Assembly (NCBI GenBank): GCA_019637685.1
Contig: JAHBVF010000010.1
Coordinates: 1-64,000, forward strand
Length of the DNA stretch: 64,000 bases
Source: Caldilineaceae bacterium
GTDB taxonomy: Bacteria > Chloroflexota > Anaerolineae > Caldilineales > Caldilineaceae
Direction: 5' to 3'
The stretch's first letter is position 1, and every line of letters starts with the position of its first letter. The notes under the pieces are model-generated. The model had not been told where the DNA came from, searched no databases, and saw nothing but the letters and a program-made list of their open reading frames with translations. Shown here in pieces: positions 1 through 9,265 of the stretch. The translations under genes and the position numbers were made by a program.

Positions 1-7
1 GTATTAG

Positions 8-105
8 GCCGTTCAAAGAAAATAAATCCCCGATCCGGCGACAATTTCCCTGAACGGCTTGGGCTTTTCCAAATCAATTTGGGGAATTTATTTATTGGAA
101 AAGCC
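8..105. repeat. two consecutive inverted repeats downstream of cimA
   Basis: Two inverted repeats lie just past the cimA stop codon. Arms 8-15 and 51-58 match over 8 bp (GCCGTTCA/TGAACGGC). Arms 62-72 and 95-105 match over 11 bp (GGCTTTTCCAA/TTGGAAAAGCC). The loops are long (35 and 22 nt) and no clean T-run follows on the minus strand, so this is at best an atypical 3'-end structure for the cimA transcript. The window edge prevents seeing what lies beyond. Confidence 0.45.
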
Positions 106-119
106 TCATCCGATTATCA

Positions 120-1799
120 CTACGCTGCCCCCACCGCCGTCTGGATCATCTCCAATGGCTCAGAATTCTCCTGAATCCCGTTATATTCAGTCTCTTTGTC
201 CGTCAGCAGAAAGTACTCGAAGGAATCGCTCAACGCGCGCCAACTGGCCTCGATGATATTGCTGCTGGCCCCAACAGTACCCCAACTGCGTACACCGTCG
301 GTGCTGTCGATGAGCACCCGCACCCGCGCGCCGGTCGCGCGCTGGCTGTCCAGAATACGCACTTTGTAGTCCTTCAGGCTGATGCTGTCCAGCGTGGGAT
401 AGACCCGGCGGATGGCTTTGCGCAGGGCCAGGTCCAGCGCGTTGACCGGACCGTTGCCTTCGGAAACTTCGTGGAAAATTTCGTTGCAGACCCGCACTTT
501 GACCGTCGCCTCGGAGGACAGCCCCCGCTCTTCCCGGTGGGCGACCCGGGCCGTATAGTCCAGGAGTTCAAAGGGCGGCTGATAGTCCTTGTCTGTGCGA
601 CGCAGCAGCAATTCCACGCTGGCCTCCGCGCTCTCAAAGGCAAAGCCCGCGTTCTCCAAATCTTTGATCTGGCGCAACACAGCCCGCTCCTGCTCTTTGC
701 TCAGGCCGTGCAGACCGAACTCCTCGCGCTTGACCGCGATATTGTCTTTGCCGCTCAGCTCGCTGACCAGCACGCGGGTCAGGTTGCCCACCGCGGCCGG
801 GTCCACGTGCTGGTAGCTCATCACATTTTTGACCACCGCGTTGACGTGGGTTCCGCCCTTGTGGGCAAAGGCGCTGTGGCCCACAAAGGGCTGGTGGCTG
901 TCCGGGCTGAGGTTGGCCAGCTCGCTGACAAAATGGCTCAGATCGGCCAACTGGCCCAACCCTTCGTTGCTGGTGATTTTGTAACCCATCTTTAGCTGCA
1001 AATCGGCAATCACCGACACCAGATCCGCGTTGCCGCAGCGCTCGCCATAGCCGTTGATTGTGCCCTGCACGTGGTTGGCCCCGGCCCGCACCGCGGCCAG
1101 TGTGTTGGCCACGCCCGTGCCGCTGTCGTTGTGCGCGTGGATGCCCAGCGTGACCGACGCGGAGCGGGGTGAGCCTTTGCCGTCGTCAGCCGAGACGCCG
1201 ATGCCCAGTTCGTTGCGCACAGTCTCGATGGCTTCGGCGATCTCCCAGGGCAGACAGCCGCCGTTGGTGTCGCAGAGGACCACCGCGTCCGCGCCGCCGA
1301 TGACCGCTGCCTTCAGCGTGGAAAGCGCGTACTCCGGGTTGGCTTTGTAGCCGTCGAAGAAGTGCTCGGCGTCGTAGACCACCTCGCGGCCCTGGCTTTT
1401 CACATAGGCCACGGACTCACGGATCATGCGCAGGTTCTCGTCCAGCGTCGTGCGCAGGACTTCCGTCACCTGCATTTCCCAGCTTTTGCCAAAGATGGAG
1501 ACAACCGGTGTGTTGGCCTCGATCAGCAGTTGAATCTGGGGGTCATTGGCCGGTTTTGTCTTCACCCGGCAGGTGGAGCCAAAGGCCACGATTTTGGCCT
1601 GTTTCAGCTTCAATTCCTTGGAGGCCCGCTCGAAGAACTCCATATCCTTGGGGTTGGAGCCAGGCCAGCCGCCTTCGATGTAGTCCACACCGAAATCATC
1701 CAGCCGGGCCGCGATGCGCAATTTATCATCCGCGCTGAAGGAAACCCCTTCGGCCTGGGTTCCGTCGCGCAGGGTTGTGTCGAACAGTTGGATCGTCAT
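120..1799 (-). CDS. cimA: (R)-citramalate synthase
   Basis: Condenses pyruvate and acetyl-CoA to (R)-citramalate, the entry step of the threonine-independent route to 2-oxobutyrate and isoleucine. The 559-residue protein opens with the HMGL-family motif DTTLRDGTQ (about residues 6-14) and has a barrel HAHND metal-binding segment. A C-terminal LeuA-type allosteric domain covers about residues 400-540. The pattern matches the long CimA type better than 2-isopropylmalate synthase. The start at 1799 was chosen because AAGGGA sits 9 nt upstream and the family motif begins at once; a longer frame to 1889 adds only non-conserved residues. leuB, leuC and leuD on the same strand would carry the next steps. 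Confidence 0.9.
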   Translation of the reverse strand: MTIQLFDTTLRDGTQAEGVSFSADDKLRIAARLDDFGVDYIEGGWPGSNPKDMEFFERASKELKLKQAKIVAFGSTCRVKTKPANDPQIQLLIEANTPVVSIFGKSWEMQVTEVLRTTLDENLRMIRESVAYVKSQGREVVYDAEHFFDGYKANPEYALSTLKAAVIGGADAVVLCDTNGGCLPWEIAEAIETVRNELGIGVSADDGKGSPRSASVTLGIHAHNDSGTGVANTLAAVRAGANHVQGTINGYGERCGNADLVSVIADLQLKMGYKITSNEGLGQLADLSHFVSELANLSPDSHQPFVGHSAFAHKGGTHVNAVVKNVMSYQHVDPAAVGNLTRVLVSELSGKDNIAVKREEFGLHGLSKEQERAVLRQIKDLENAGFAFESAEASVELLLRRTDKDYQPPFELLDYTARVAHREERGLSSEATVKVRVCNEIFHEVSEGNGPVNALDLALRKAIRRVYPTLDSISLKDYKVRILDSQRATGARVRVLIDSTDGVRSWGTVGASSNIIEASWRALSDSFEYFLLTDKETEYNGIQENSEPLEMIQTAVGAA

Positions 1800-1849
1800 C
1801 GGATCACATCCCTTATAGGCAATCAATGCCTCATACCCGAAACGTGATG

Positions 1850-1889
1850 CGTGAAACGTGAGAGGATTCGACTCAAACTCACGTTTCAC
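1850..1889. repeat. inverted repeat of the GTGAAACGTGAG family
   Basis: GTGAAACGTGAG and its complement CTCACGTTTCAC face each other around a short spacer between the phosphatase-like gene and cimA; further TTTCACC words follow. Related copies lie at about 5551-5600 and 6782-6832. It could form a hairpin in the transcript. Function is not evident. Confidence 0.6.
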
Positions 1890-1899
1890 CTTTCACCTT

Positions 1900-2673
1900 T
1901 CAGAATTGTCCTACCAATTCCTCAAAACTCTCAAAAATCCGCTCCGGCCAGATGGCCCGGCCCAGGTCCTCCCGGCGGAATTTGCCGGTCTTGACCAGCC
2001 AGCCCTGGCTGCCCATGCGCTGTGCCCCGCGCACGTCGGCTTCGATGTCGTCGCCGATCATTGCCACCCGCGCCGGCGGTACGCCCAAATCATCCAACAC
2101 CCGGTGAAAGTAGGCAGTGCTGGGTTTGCCCACCACCAGCGCGCCCACCTCTGCCGCGTATTCCAGCGAAGCCACAAACGAACCCGCGTCCATAAAAAGG
2201 CCGCCGGGTGTGCGCCAGAAGCGCTTCTTGTGCAGGGCCACCAACTGCGCGCCGTTGAGCAGGGCACGGAAGGCCGTGTTCATCCGGGAATAGGTGAAGC
2301 CAGCGCCCAGATCGCCCACCACCACATACTGGGGGTTTTCCTCGTCCACATCGATCCCCACAAACTCCTGCTGCGCGTCGGGCATGAGCAGGGGCAGATA
2401 GCGCTCGGCCTTCTGCTCCTCCAGATAGCGGGCCGCGGCCAGGGTGGCTGTGAAGAGTTCGTCCAGTTCCACGGCGAAGCCCAGGCTTTGTAGCAGTTCG
2501 CAGAGAGTGTGGCGGCAGTAAATCGTCGTGTTGGTGATAAAGCGCAGGGGAATGCCCCGGGCGCGCAGCGTTCGCAACGCTTCTTGCGCGCCCGGAATGG
2601 CTTCCCCACCGATAGTCAGCACACCGGCGATGTCGATCATCAGCCCATCGACGGTGGAGGAGAGTGTGGTCAA
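1900..2673 (-). CDS. HAD-superfamily (class IIA) phosphatase, LHPP-like
   Basis: A 257-residue haloacid-dehalogenase phosphatase most like the phospholysine/phosphohistidine pyrophosphate phosphatase group. Motif I reads DIAGVL, so the second Asp of the usual DxD is replaced; LHPP proteins share this feature (DISGVL). FITNTT is motif II, VVGKPS carries the motif III Lys, and [10 protein letters not shown] is motif IV. The start is TTG at 2673, supported by AAAGGA about 10 nt upstream; the first internal ATG (2640) has no ribosome site. The substrate cannot be told from sequence. It sits between ppc and cimA on the same strand, but no metabolic link is visible. Confidence 0.75.
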   Translation of the reverse strand: MTTLSSTVDGLMIDIAGVLTIGGEAIPGAQEALRTLRARGIPLRFITNTTIYCRHTLCELLQSLGFAVELDELFTATLAAARYLEEQKAERYLPLLMPDAQQEFVGIDVDEENPQYVVVGDLGAGFTYSRMNTAFRALLNGAQLVALHKKRFWRTPGGLFMDAGSFVASLEYAAEVGALVVGKPSTAYFHRVLDDLGVPPARVAMIGDDIEADVRGAQRMGSQGWLVKTGKFRREDLGRAIWPERIFESFEELVGQF

Positions 2674-2753
2674 GTCTTTACGTTCCTTTCGTGCCTGCTG
2701 AGCGTAGGAGTGTTGGGTCGCTCTGCTGTTTCAACGCTTTATCGCTCCAACGC

Positions 2754-5540
2754 TTACCCAGTCCCCTGCAATCCCGCGGCCACGCCGTTGACAGAGAGCA
2801 GCAGCACAGGCCGCAGGCTCTCGGCGGTTTCCGGCTCGCTGCGGATGCGTTTGATCAGCGCGGCCTGGATGTAATTGAGCGGGTCCACATACGGGTTGCG
2901 CAGATTGATGCTGCGTTGCAGCCATTCCTCGTTGTCCAGCAGGTGGGCCTGACCAGTGATGGCAAGGATCACCCGCTCCGTGCGCGCGTACTCGGCCTCA
3001 ACCTCGGCGAAGACAGCCGCGCGCACCGACTCATCGGTCAGGTCCGCGTAGAGGTTGGCAATAGGCATATCCGCCCGGCGCATACTGACCTGTGCCCGGT
3101 CGATGACCGTGCGGAAGAAAGGCCACTCGCTGTACATCTCCCGCAGAAGTGCCAGCCGTTTTTTCGTCTCGTCGTCGCCCCCTTCGCCCATCCAGCCGTC
3201 AATGCCTGCGCCCAACCCATACCAGCCAGGCAGATTGACCCGGCTCTGGCTCCAGGCGAAGACCCAGGGAATGGCCCGCAGATCCGAAACGCCGCTGGTT
3301 GCCTTGCGTTTGGCCGGACGCGAACCGATGTTGAGCTGGTTGATCTGGTCCAGAGGCGTCGTCTCGTTGAAGTAGCGCAAAAAGGCCGGATTCTGGATCA
3401 GCGCCCGGTAGTGGGCTTCGGCGCGTGCGCTGGTTTCCTCCATCACAGCGGCCCACTCCGCCTCTTTGGGGTAGTCGGGCCGCTTGCCGCTGGTCAGCAG
3501 CACCGCGTTGACCAACTGTTCCAGATGGCGGTGGGCGATGAGTTCGTTGCTGTAGCGGTTGCTGATCACCTCGCCCTGCTCGGTGATTTTGATGCGGGCT
3601 TTGATCGATCCCGGCGGCTGGGCCAGAATCGCCCGGTTGGCGGGTCCGCCCCCCCGCCCAATGGAGCCGCCCCGCCCGTGGAAGAGGGTGAGCCGCATTT
3701 TGTGGGCTTCGCAGACCTGGGCCAAATGCTGTTGCGCCTCATACAGCATCCAGTTGGCGCGCAGGTAGCCGCCATCTTTATTGGAATCGCTGTAGCCGAT
3801 CATAATTTGCTGGCTGTTGCCCCGCAGGGCCAAGTGTTCTCGATAGATGGGCGTCTCAAACATCTGCCCCATCACTGCCGCCGCATTTTGCAGGTCTTCA
3901 ATCGTCTCAAATAGAGGGACGACGCCGATTTTGCCAAAAAGCCCCGCGTCCTTGGCCAGCAGCAGCACTTCCAGCATATGGCTGACAGAGGTGGTCATAC
4001 TGATAATATACGTCTGGATGGCCTGGGGGCCGACCTGTTCCTGGGCCGTCTTAATCAACCGGAAGAGGGCGACTGCCTCGTTCGTCGCCGCGGAGAAGTT
4101 GAGTTGTGCGGTCAGTGGACGCTGGCCGCGAATTTCCTCCACCAGCCAGGCCACTTTGTCCGTTTCGGACAGAGCGCGATAGTCCGCTCCCGGATGGTAA
4201 CGGGCGTAAATTTCGGCCATCGCGTCCCGGTGGCGGCCCGAATGCTGGCGCACATCCAGCGTGGCCAGGTGAAAACCGAAGATGCGCGCCTGCTGGACAA
4301 GATTGGCAAAGCGTCCGTCGGCCAGTCGCCAGCCATTGTTCTGGCGCAGGCTTTCCTGAATTAGTTCCAAATCCGCCACAAATGTGGCCGCGTCGGGATA
4401 GGCCCGGGGGTCCGGCTTCTGTTGCTCCCAGGGCTGTTCGTTTTGACGGATGGTTGCCATCAGCCGTCGGTAAATAAGGATGGATTTTTGGCGATAGGGT
4501 TCGAGGTTGAAGCGTTCCAGCACTTCCAGTTCATCCCCGGAGATCAGCTTCATATCCTCGGCCAGGCTGTCGAGAAAGGGCTGGGAGAAACCCATGCGGG
4601 TTTTGGCCACACTCAAATGGCCGTAGAGATTTTCCACGGCCTGGGCGTAGAGCTTCAACGCCTGCTCTTTCTGCTCGCGCAGGGCCGCTTCGGTAATCTC
4701 CAGGGTGACAAAGGGGTTGCCGTCCCGGTCGCCGCCCATCCACGAGCCATAGCGCAGAAAAGCGGGAATCGCAAAGGATTCTTCCGGCCAGGCTTCCTCC
4801 AGGGCACGGCTCAACTCCCGGTATATCTGGGGAACCAGTTCAAAGAGGGTCGTCTCGAAAAAGTAAAGCCCCTGGCGCACTTCGTCCAGGACAGTGGGCC
4901 GCCGTTCCCGGTTCTCGTCGCTCTGCCACAGGGCCACCAGCGTTTCCCGAATATCATCCACGATGGCTGTTTCTTCGCTGGGCAACAGAATGCTGTAGTC
5001 CAGGTCGTGGAGTTGGCGTGCCAGCCCCTGCAATTTGAGCAGAATTGTGCGCCGTTTGGCCTCGGTGGGGTGGGCGGTAAAGACAGGCATAATCAGCAAA
5101 TCGTTGAGCATTTGGCGCATCTCATACGCTTGCATCCCGTCCGCTTTCAGTGTCTGCACTGCCGCGGCAATTGTCTCCCGCATGGGCCGCTTTTCCAGTT
5201 GCGCTTGCGCCATCCGCTCCCGCAGCACCCGCACCCGTTGCTGTTCCTCGGCCAGATTGATCAACTGAAAATAGGTGGTGAATGCTTTCAGCACCGCCTC
5301 TGTGCGGTCCCCGTCCTGGATGAGATTGCGTGTCAATTCCAGCAGGCGCGCGCCTGCCGAAGGATCGCCGCCCCGCTGAGAGCGGGTCAGGGCGCGCATC
5401 TCTTCTTCCAGATCGAAGACGGTCTGGCCTTCTTGCTCGATAATTGTCTCGCCCAGCAGATTGCCCAGGGTGCGCACGCTCTGGCGCAGACGGGCGTCGG
5501 CGGGTTCGGACTGAGATTGTTGCGTGTCTGTAGGTGTCAT
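2754..5540 (-). CDS. ppc: phosphoenolpyruvate carboxylase
   Basis: Adds bicarbonate to PEP to make oxaloacetate, the anaplerotic step that feeds aspartate-family amino acids and 2-oxoglutarate. At 928 residues it is of normal bacterial length. Visible landmarks are FTAHPTEAKRRT with the catalytic His, GGDRDGNPFVT, the glycine-rich loop FHGRGGSIGRGGGP, and the WVFAWSQSR segment. The C-terminus ends GVAAGLQGTG, a variant of the family's usual GIAAGMRNTG ending. The start at 5540 removes an 18-residue non-conserved extension that overlaps an intergenic repeat. The gene lies between leuB and the phosphatase-like gene in the minus-strand biosynthetic cluster. Confidence 0.95.
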   Translation of the reverse strand: MTPTDTQQSQSEPADARLRQSVRTLGNLLGETIIEQEGQTVFDLEEEMRALTRSQRGGDPSAGARLLELTRNLIQDGDRTEAVLKAFTTYFQLINLAEEQQRVRVLRERMAQAQLEKRPMRETIAAAVQTLKADGMQAYEMRQMLNDLLIMPVFTAHPTEAKRRTILLKLQGLARQLHDLDYSILLPSEETAIVDDIRETLVALWQSDENRERRPTVLDEVRQGLYFFETTLFELVPQIYRELSRALEEAWPEESFAIPAFLRYGSWMGGDRDGNPFVTLEITEAALREQKEQALKLYAQAVENLYGHLSVAKTRMGFSQPFLDSLAEDMKLISGDELEVLERFNLEPYRQKSILIYRRLMATIRQNEQPWEQQKPDPRAYPDAATFVADLELIQESLRQNNGWRLADGRFANLVQQARIFGFHLATLDVRQHSGRHRDAMAEIYARYHPGADYRALSETDKVAWLVEEIRGQRPLTAQLNFSAATNEAVALFRLIKTAQEQVGPQAIQTYIISMTTSVSHMLEVLLLAKDAGLFGKIGVVPLFETIEDLQNAAAVMGQMFETPIYREHLALRGNSQQIMIGYSDSNKDGGYLRANWMLYEAQQHLAQVCEAHKMRLTLFHGRGGSIGRGGGPANRAILAQPPGSIKARIKITEQGEVISNRYSNELIAHRHLEQLVNAVLLTSGKRPDYPKEAEWAAVMEETSARAEAHYRALIQNPAFLRYFNETTPLDQINQLNIGSRPAKRKATSGVSDLRAIPWVFAWSQSRVNLPGWYGLGAGIDGWMGEGGDDETKKRLALLREMYSEWPFFRTVIDRAQVSMRRADMPIANLYADLTDESVRAAVFAEVEAEYARTERVILAITGQAHLLDNEEWLQRSINLRNPYVDPLNYIQAALIKRIRSEPETAESLRPVLLLSVNGVAAGLQGTG

Positions 5541-5550
5541 TTGATTGCCT

Positions 5551-5600
5551 GTGAAACGTGAGGCGTAAGGCGTGAGAACCCACAACAGTCTCACGTTTTA
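5551..5600. repeat. inverted repeat of the GTGAAACGTGAG family
   Basis: GTGAAACGTGAGG with a decayed second word (CGTAAGGCGTGAG) is followed by the complementary CTCACGTTTTACG about 20 nt later. It fills most of the ppc-leuB spacer. It is the second of three related elements in the first 7 kb. Confidence 0.55.
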
Positions 5601-5641
5601 CGTTTCCCGCTTCGGAACGAAAAAAAAGTTGGATTGCTCGC

Positions 5642-6730
5642 TTATTGGCCCAGGGCCTGTACTACCAAATCTCCCATCACAACCGTCCCCACTGTCTCGG
5701 TGCCCGTGTGGGCGATGTCGTGGGTGCGCACACCTTCGTTGAGGACGGAATCGACCGCGGCTTCGATGGCCGCGGCTTCCTTCTCCAGCCCCAGGCTGTG
5801 GCGCAGAAGCATCGCGCTGCTGAGGATGGCGGCCAGGGGATTGGCAATGCTTTGACCGGCAATGTCCGGCGCGCTGCCGTGGATGGGTTCGTATAGTCCC
5901 AGCGGGAGATTGTGATTGTTCATCATATCGCCCAGGCTGGCCGAGGGCAGCATTCCCATGGAACCGGCCAGCATGGACGCTTCGTCGGTCAGAATGTCAC
6001 CGAAGAGATTCTCGCTCACCACCACATCAAAATCAGCGGGCCGCCGGATCAGGTGCATAGCCATCGCGTCCACCAGCACGTGCTCGACTTCCAGTTCCGG
6101 GTACTCCTTCAGCACCTCCACCGTCACCCGCCGCCAGAGCCGGGAGGAGGCCAGGACGTTGGCTTTGTCCACGCTGGTCAGCTTTTTGGAACGCCCCATG
6201 GCCGCATCCGCGGAGAGACGCACCACCCGTTCGATCTCCGGTCGGGTGTAGAGCATTGTGTCATAGGCTTCGTCGCCGTCCGCGCCGGCCTCTTTGCGGG
6301 GGCCAAAGTACGCGCCGCCGGTCAGTTCGCGGACGACCAGCAGGTCTACGCCTTCCAAGACCTCCGCTTTGATGGCGCTGGCCGCAATCAATTGGGGGTG
6401 CAGCTTCACCGGGCGCAGGTTGGCGAAGAGATTGAGGGCCTTGCGGATGGCGAGCAGCCCCCGCTCCGGGCGATCCGCGGCGTTGGGGTTGTCCCATTTG
6501 GGGCCGCCGACCGCGCCCAGCAGCACCGCGTCCGCGGTCTTGGCCGCTTCAATAGTGGCGTCGGGCAGGCTTGTGCCCAACTCGTCGATGGCGCGACCGC
6601 CCATCAACTGCTGATCAAAAATGAAGGTGTGGCCGAACTTTTGGCCGATAGCTGTCAGTACCTTTTCCGCCTCGGCGGTCACTTCCGGTCCGATGCCGTC
6701 ACCGGCCAAAACGACGATACGTGCGTCCAC
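5642..6730 (-). CDS. leuB: 3-isopropylmalate dehydrogenase
   Basis: NAD-dependent oxidative decarboxylation of 3-isopropylmalate in leucine synthesis. In organisms using the citramalate route the same enzyme also handles the methylmalate analogue, giving 2-oxobutyrate. The 362-residue protein has AGDGIGPEV near its N-terminus, [10 protein letters not shown] in mid-protein, the metal-binding segment [16 protein letters not shown], and [13 protein letters not shown] for NAD specificity. The start is GTG at 6730, with AAAGG 8 nt upstream. The open frame continues to 6820 but that part is not conserved and crosses a repeat. leuC and leuD lie upstream on the same strand, separated by unrelated genes. 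Confidence 0.95.
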   Translation of the reverse strand: MDARIVVLAGDGIGPEVTAEAEKVLTAIGQKFGHTFIFDQQLMGGRAIDELGTSLPDATIEAAKTADAVLLGAVGGPKWDNPNAADRPERGLLAIRKALNLFANLRPVKLHPQLIAASAIKAEVLEGVDLLVVRELTGGAYFGPRKEAGADGDEAYDTMLYTRPEIERVVRLSADAAMGRSKKLTSVDKANVLASSRLWRRVTVEVLKEYPELEVEHVLVDAMAMHLIRRPADFDVVVSENLFGDILTDEASMLAGSMGMLPSASLGDMMNNHNLPLGLYEPIHGSAPDIAGQSIANPLAAILSSAMLLRHSLGLEKEAAAIEAAVDSVLNEGVRTHDIAHTGTETVGTVVMGDLVVQALGQ

Positions 6731-6781
6731 AATGGATACCTTTCTAATGCTGAATATACGCTGCCTTTTTCGCCCAGATTC

Positions 6782-6832
6782 GTGAAATGTGAAAGGTGAG
6801 ATCAGGTGACTACACCTCACGTTTCACGCATC
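6782..6832. repeat. inverted repeat of the GTGAAACGTGAG family
   Basis: GTGAAATGTGAAAGGTGAG faces ACCTCACGTTTCACG across a short loop in the spacer between the PhyH-like gene and leuB. It is the third and most diverged copy of the family. Confidence 0.5.
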
Positions 6833-6835
6833 ACT

Positions 6836-7675
6836 CTATTCCGTCACCATCGCCATCGGCGTGTCCAGTGGACGCATTTTCACAGCGGGTGTTCCTTCTT
6901 CCTCCACCCAGACGCCGCACTCGCTGCCGCCTTCGCTGACACCCAACTCGACAGGCGTGCCGTCCATCCGCAGGACCGGGTGATAGAACTTCGCCACTTC
7001 CTGGGCCTCGCCCACAATGTAATGGCCGATGAGGGAGCGGCGGAAGCGGCCCTGGCTGGTGTTGGGAAAGCTGCCGTGGACCAGTTGGCCGTTGAAGAAG
7101 AGGACATCTCCGGCTTTCATCAACACCGGCTCGGCCTGCATCCCGTCGGGGATGGGCACTGTCACGTCGGTAAAACTTTGGGTGGTGTCAGCCTGCACCG
7201 TACATAGAATGGGCAAATTCTGCGTTCCAGGCACCACTTGCAGGCAGCCGTTTTCGATGTCGCAGTCGTCCAACGCCATCCACGCCGCGATGCATGTCCC
7301 CGGCTGCACCTTCAGATAGTACTGGTCCTGGTGCAATGCCTGCCCCCGCCCACCGGCGGGCTTAAAATAGAGCATTGTCTGCACGGCATAGGGCGCGCTT
7401 CCCAGCAGGCCGGTCATCCATTCATTCAAGCGCGCGTCCAGCATCCACGCCAGACTCACGTCGTCCCAGCGGTGCATGTGGATCATCCGGGGGTAGCGCT
7501 TGAGGGGGTCGCTGCTGGTCAGGTCCACACCGGCAAAATCGCCGGGATAGGTCCCGCTGGCGCGCATCTGCATAAAATGTTCCCCATAGCTCTCTGCTTC
7601 TTCCTGGCTGAAGAGTCCACGGGCGACCACATACCCACTTTCCTGAAAACGGCGCACATCCTGAACCTCTGGCAT
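6836..7675 (-). CDS. phytanoyl-CoA dioxygenase (PhyH) family protein
   Basis: A 279-residue Fe(II)/2-oxoglutarate-dependent oxygenase of the PhyH family. The iron-binding triad is visible: HQD in LHQDQYYLKV gives the His and Asp, and GQLVHGSFPNTS gives the distal His. RFRRSLIGHY supplies the Arg that normally binds 2-oxoglutarate. ENGCLQVVPGTQ is the typical core strand. The start at 7675 has GAGGAGG 8 nt upstream. Members hydroxylate diverse small molecules, so no substrate is assigned. It lies between a methyltransferase and leuB on the same strand. Confidence 0.85.
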   Translation of the reverse strand: MPEVQDVRRFQESGYVVARGLFSQEEAESYGEHFMQMRASGTYPGDFAGVDLTSSDPLKRYPRMIHMHRWDDVSLAWMLDARLNEWMTGLLGSAPYAVQTMLYFKPAGGRGQALHQDQYYLKVQPGTCIAAWMALDDCDIENGCLQVVPGTQNLPILCTVQADTTQSFTDVTVPIPDGMQAEPVLMKAGDVLFFNGQLVHGSFPNTSQGRFRRSLIGHYIVGEAQEVAKFYHPVLRMDGTPVELGVSEGGSECGVWVEEEGTPAVKMRPLDTPMAMVTE

Positions 7676-7706
7676 ATCATTTTCCTCCTCTGGGAGCGAT
7701 GAAAAG

Positions 7707-7777
7707 CGGGACGCAGATTACGCAGAAACAACAGATTTTATCCGCGCCTGTCAGCCCCATCCGCGTCATCCGCGTTC
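7707..7777. repeat. ATCCGCGTT / ACGCGGAT word array
   Basis: The spacer downstream of the methyltransferase gene is built of repeated words (ACGCAGATTACGCAGA, ATCCGCGTC, ATCCGCGTTC) in both orientations. The 15-mer GCGTCATCCGCGTTC at 7763-7777 recurs exactly at 8708-8722 on the other side of the methyltransferase gene. Confidence 0.6.
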
Positions 7778-7783
7778 TATTCT

Positions 7784-8563
7784 TCAGTCAAAGTCGTTGA
7801 TGTTCTTCTGCGGCGGTTTGCGTCCGCCAAAGAGGGCCAACTCAAAAGCCTTGAAATAGCAGTCCACATCCTGAAAACCGATCTGGCGCAGCCAATGGCA
7901 CTGGTTCTCCACCGGGGCCAGAATGTTGGCGGCTTTGTCGTCCCGGCTGTGATAGGCCGCGGCCACCTGTGCCCGGCTCTCGCTGTCGGGATGCCCCACC
8001 TGGCTGGCCCACAGGCTGTCGATGAAGAAGTCGTCGTGTACTGCCTCCAACCATTTGCTGGCCGAACGCACGTGCTCCATATTGACAAAGACGCCGCCCG
8101 GCCCCAGGAGATCGAAGACATCCCGATAAATCTGCTGCTTCACCCGGTCCGAGTGGTGATGGATGGAGAAGCCGGAGACTATCGCGTCGTAGGGGCCGTG
8201 GGCCGCGACAGTGGCGAACCAGTCGGGGTCCACATAATCGACTGTGGAAAAGTGGATGCGCTTGCCGTAGCTTTTCAGATTGGCAATGGCGGCCTGAATC
8301 ATGGGCATGGAAAAATCGACCAGCACGCCGGTGGCGTCGGGATACTCTGCCAAAATAATCGAAGCCAAAATGCCATCGCCGCAGCCCAGGTCCAGAAACG
8401 CATTGACCGGTTGGCCCCGGCCTTCGATCACCCGCATCATCACATCGAATTGGGCTTCGGCCAACGGCACGCCCTTGCGCACCCGGCCCAAAAAATTCTC
8501 CACCAACGCCGAGTCCTTCCAGACCGCCGCGCTGGGGAATACCGATTTTTGATAGGTCGTCAT
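7784..8563 (-). CDS. class I SAM-dependent methyltransferase
   Basis: A 259-residue Rossmann-fold methyltransferase. The SAM-binding motif I is FLDLGCGDG (about residues 56-64), followed by an acidic strand ending in VLVDFS, and SGFSIHHHSD and LLGPGGVFVNMEHV match later motifs. The substrate is not predictable. The start at 8563 (MTTYQKS) was preferred over the frame's first ATG at 8680 because the extra 39 residues translate a word-repeat spacer; no strong ribosome site is seen at either. It is flanked on both sides by copies of an ATCCGCGTT repeat. Confidence 0.8.
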   Translation of the reverse strand: MTTYQKSVFPSAAVWKDSALVENFLGRVRKGVPLAEAQFDVMMRVIEGRGQPVNAFLDLGCGDGILASIILAEYPDATGVLVDFSMPMIQAAIANLKSYGKRIHFSTVDYVDPDWFATVAAHGPYDAIVSGFSIHHHSDRVKQQIYRDVFDLLGPGGVFVNMEHVRSASKWLEAVHDDFFIDSLWASQVGHPDSESRAQVAAAYHSRDDKAANILAPVENQCHWLRQIGFQDVDCYFKAFELALFGGRKPPQKNINDFD

Positions 8564-8604
8564 AATTTCTATACCACAACTGGCACAAGGAAAAATGCAA
8601 TAGA

Positions 8605-8722
8605 ACGCGGATAACGCGGATTTGGCTGATTTACGCGGATAAAAAAGGAAAACGGAATTTGTCCGCGTTGCTCCGCTCAATCCCTTCGACAGGCTCAGGA
8701 CACCGCGGCGTCATCCGCGTTC
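8605..8722. repeat. ACGCGGAT / ATCCGCGTT word array upstream of the methyltransferase gene
   Basis: GCGGATAACGCGGATTT and TTTACGCGGATAAA face GTCCGCGTTG and GTCATCCGCGTTCC across about 80 nt. The last word runs into the 3' end of the yjjX coding sequence, so the final codons of that gene are part of the repeat. The array also includes CCCTTCGACAGGCTCAGGAC at about 8682-8701. Confidence 0.6.
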
Positions 8723-9259
8723 CATATCTTCGTAGTTCTCCGGTGTGATGAAGCGGGCCAGGGCATAGGTCAGGGCGACTTCCAGGGCAGCGGTGCGCTC
8801 GATCAGCCCGGCGGTGAAGATGCCGATGGCCCCCTCGCCGTGCTTCACATTGCGCCGCCCGCTGAAATCGTCCATCACCGGGCCGAGTTCTTCCCCAGCC
8901 CGGACGCGGTGGGCAATGGATTCGGGCAGCAGTACCCGTCCCCCCGCGCCGATGCCGAGACAGCCGCCCCGGTCTACCACCGCGGCCCAGCCACCCACAA
9001 ACAGACCGTGGGGCGTATCTTGCACGCCGCCTTCCACCCCCATCCCGATCTGTGCGCCGTCTACCGCGGCCAGGGCGTTACGTGCCCGATTCACCGCGCC
9101 GCGGATGGTTTCGTCGTCGCTCATGGGCTGCTCGCCCACACCAGAAGCAACGGCCACGGCTATCACTTCCGCACCGGGCCAAACTTTGACCGCAGCCCGC
9201 CGGGCCGCGGCTACTTTTGTTGGGTTTGTCGAGCCAACGGCGACTTTCAAAGAGAACAT
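8711..9259 (-). CDS. yjjX: inosine/xanthosine triphosphatase (YjjX/DUF84 family)
   Basis: House-cleaning NTP hydrolase predicted to remove ITP/XTP and protect nucleic acids from deaminated purines. The 182-residue protein has the family N-terminus VAVGSTNPTKV, the SDDETIRGAVNRA motif, and GMGVEGG with the acidic residue expected to bind metal; SGRRNVKHGEGAIG is also family-typical. Length is normal. The start at 9259 lacks a strong ribosome site but lies 7 nt past the leuD stop, so coupling with leuD is likely. The last codons lie in a repeated word (GCGTCATCCGCGTTC), so the C-terminus may be recently altered. Confidence 0.85.
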   Translation of the reverse strand: MFSLKVAVGSTNPTKVAAARRAAVKVWPGAEVIAVAVASGVGEQPMSDDETIRGAVNRARNALAAVDGAQIGMGVEGGVQDTPHGLFVGGWAAVVDRGGCLGIGAGGRVLLPESIAHRVRAGEELGPVMDDFSGRRNVKHGEGAIGIFTAGLIERTAALEVALTYALARFITPENYEDMERG

Positions 9260-9265
9260 TTCTGC

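Noticed and set aside
120..1799. 2-isopropylmalate synthase (leuA) for the cimA gene
   Set aside because: The overall pattern after the HMGL domain follows the long citramalate synthase type rather than LeuA; an enzyme assay would settle it.
2664..3914. 416-residue plus-strand open frame opposite ppc
   Set aside because: It is the antisense reading of ppc, has no ribosome site or family motif, and exists because of GC-rich codon use.
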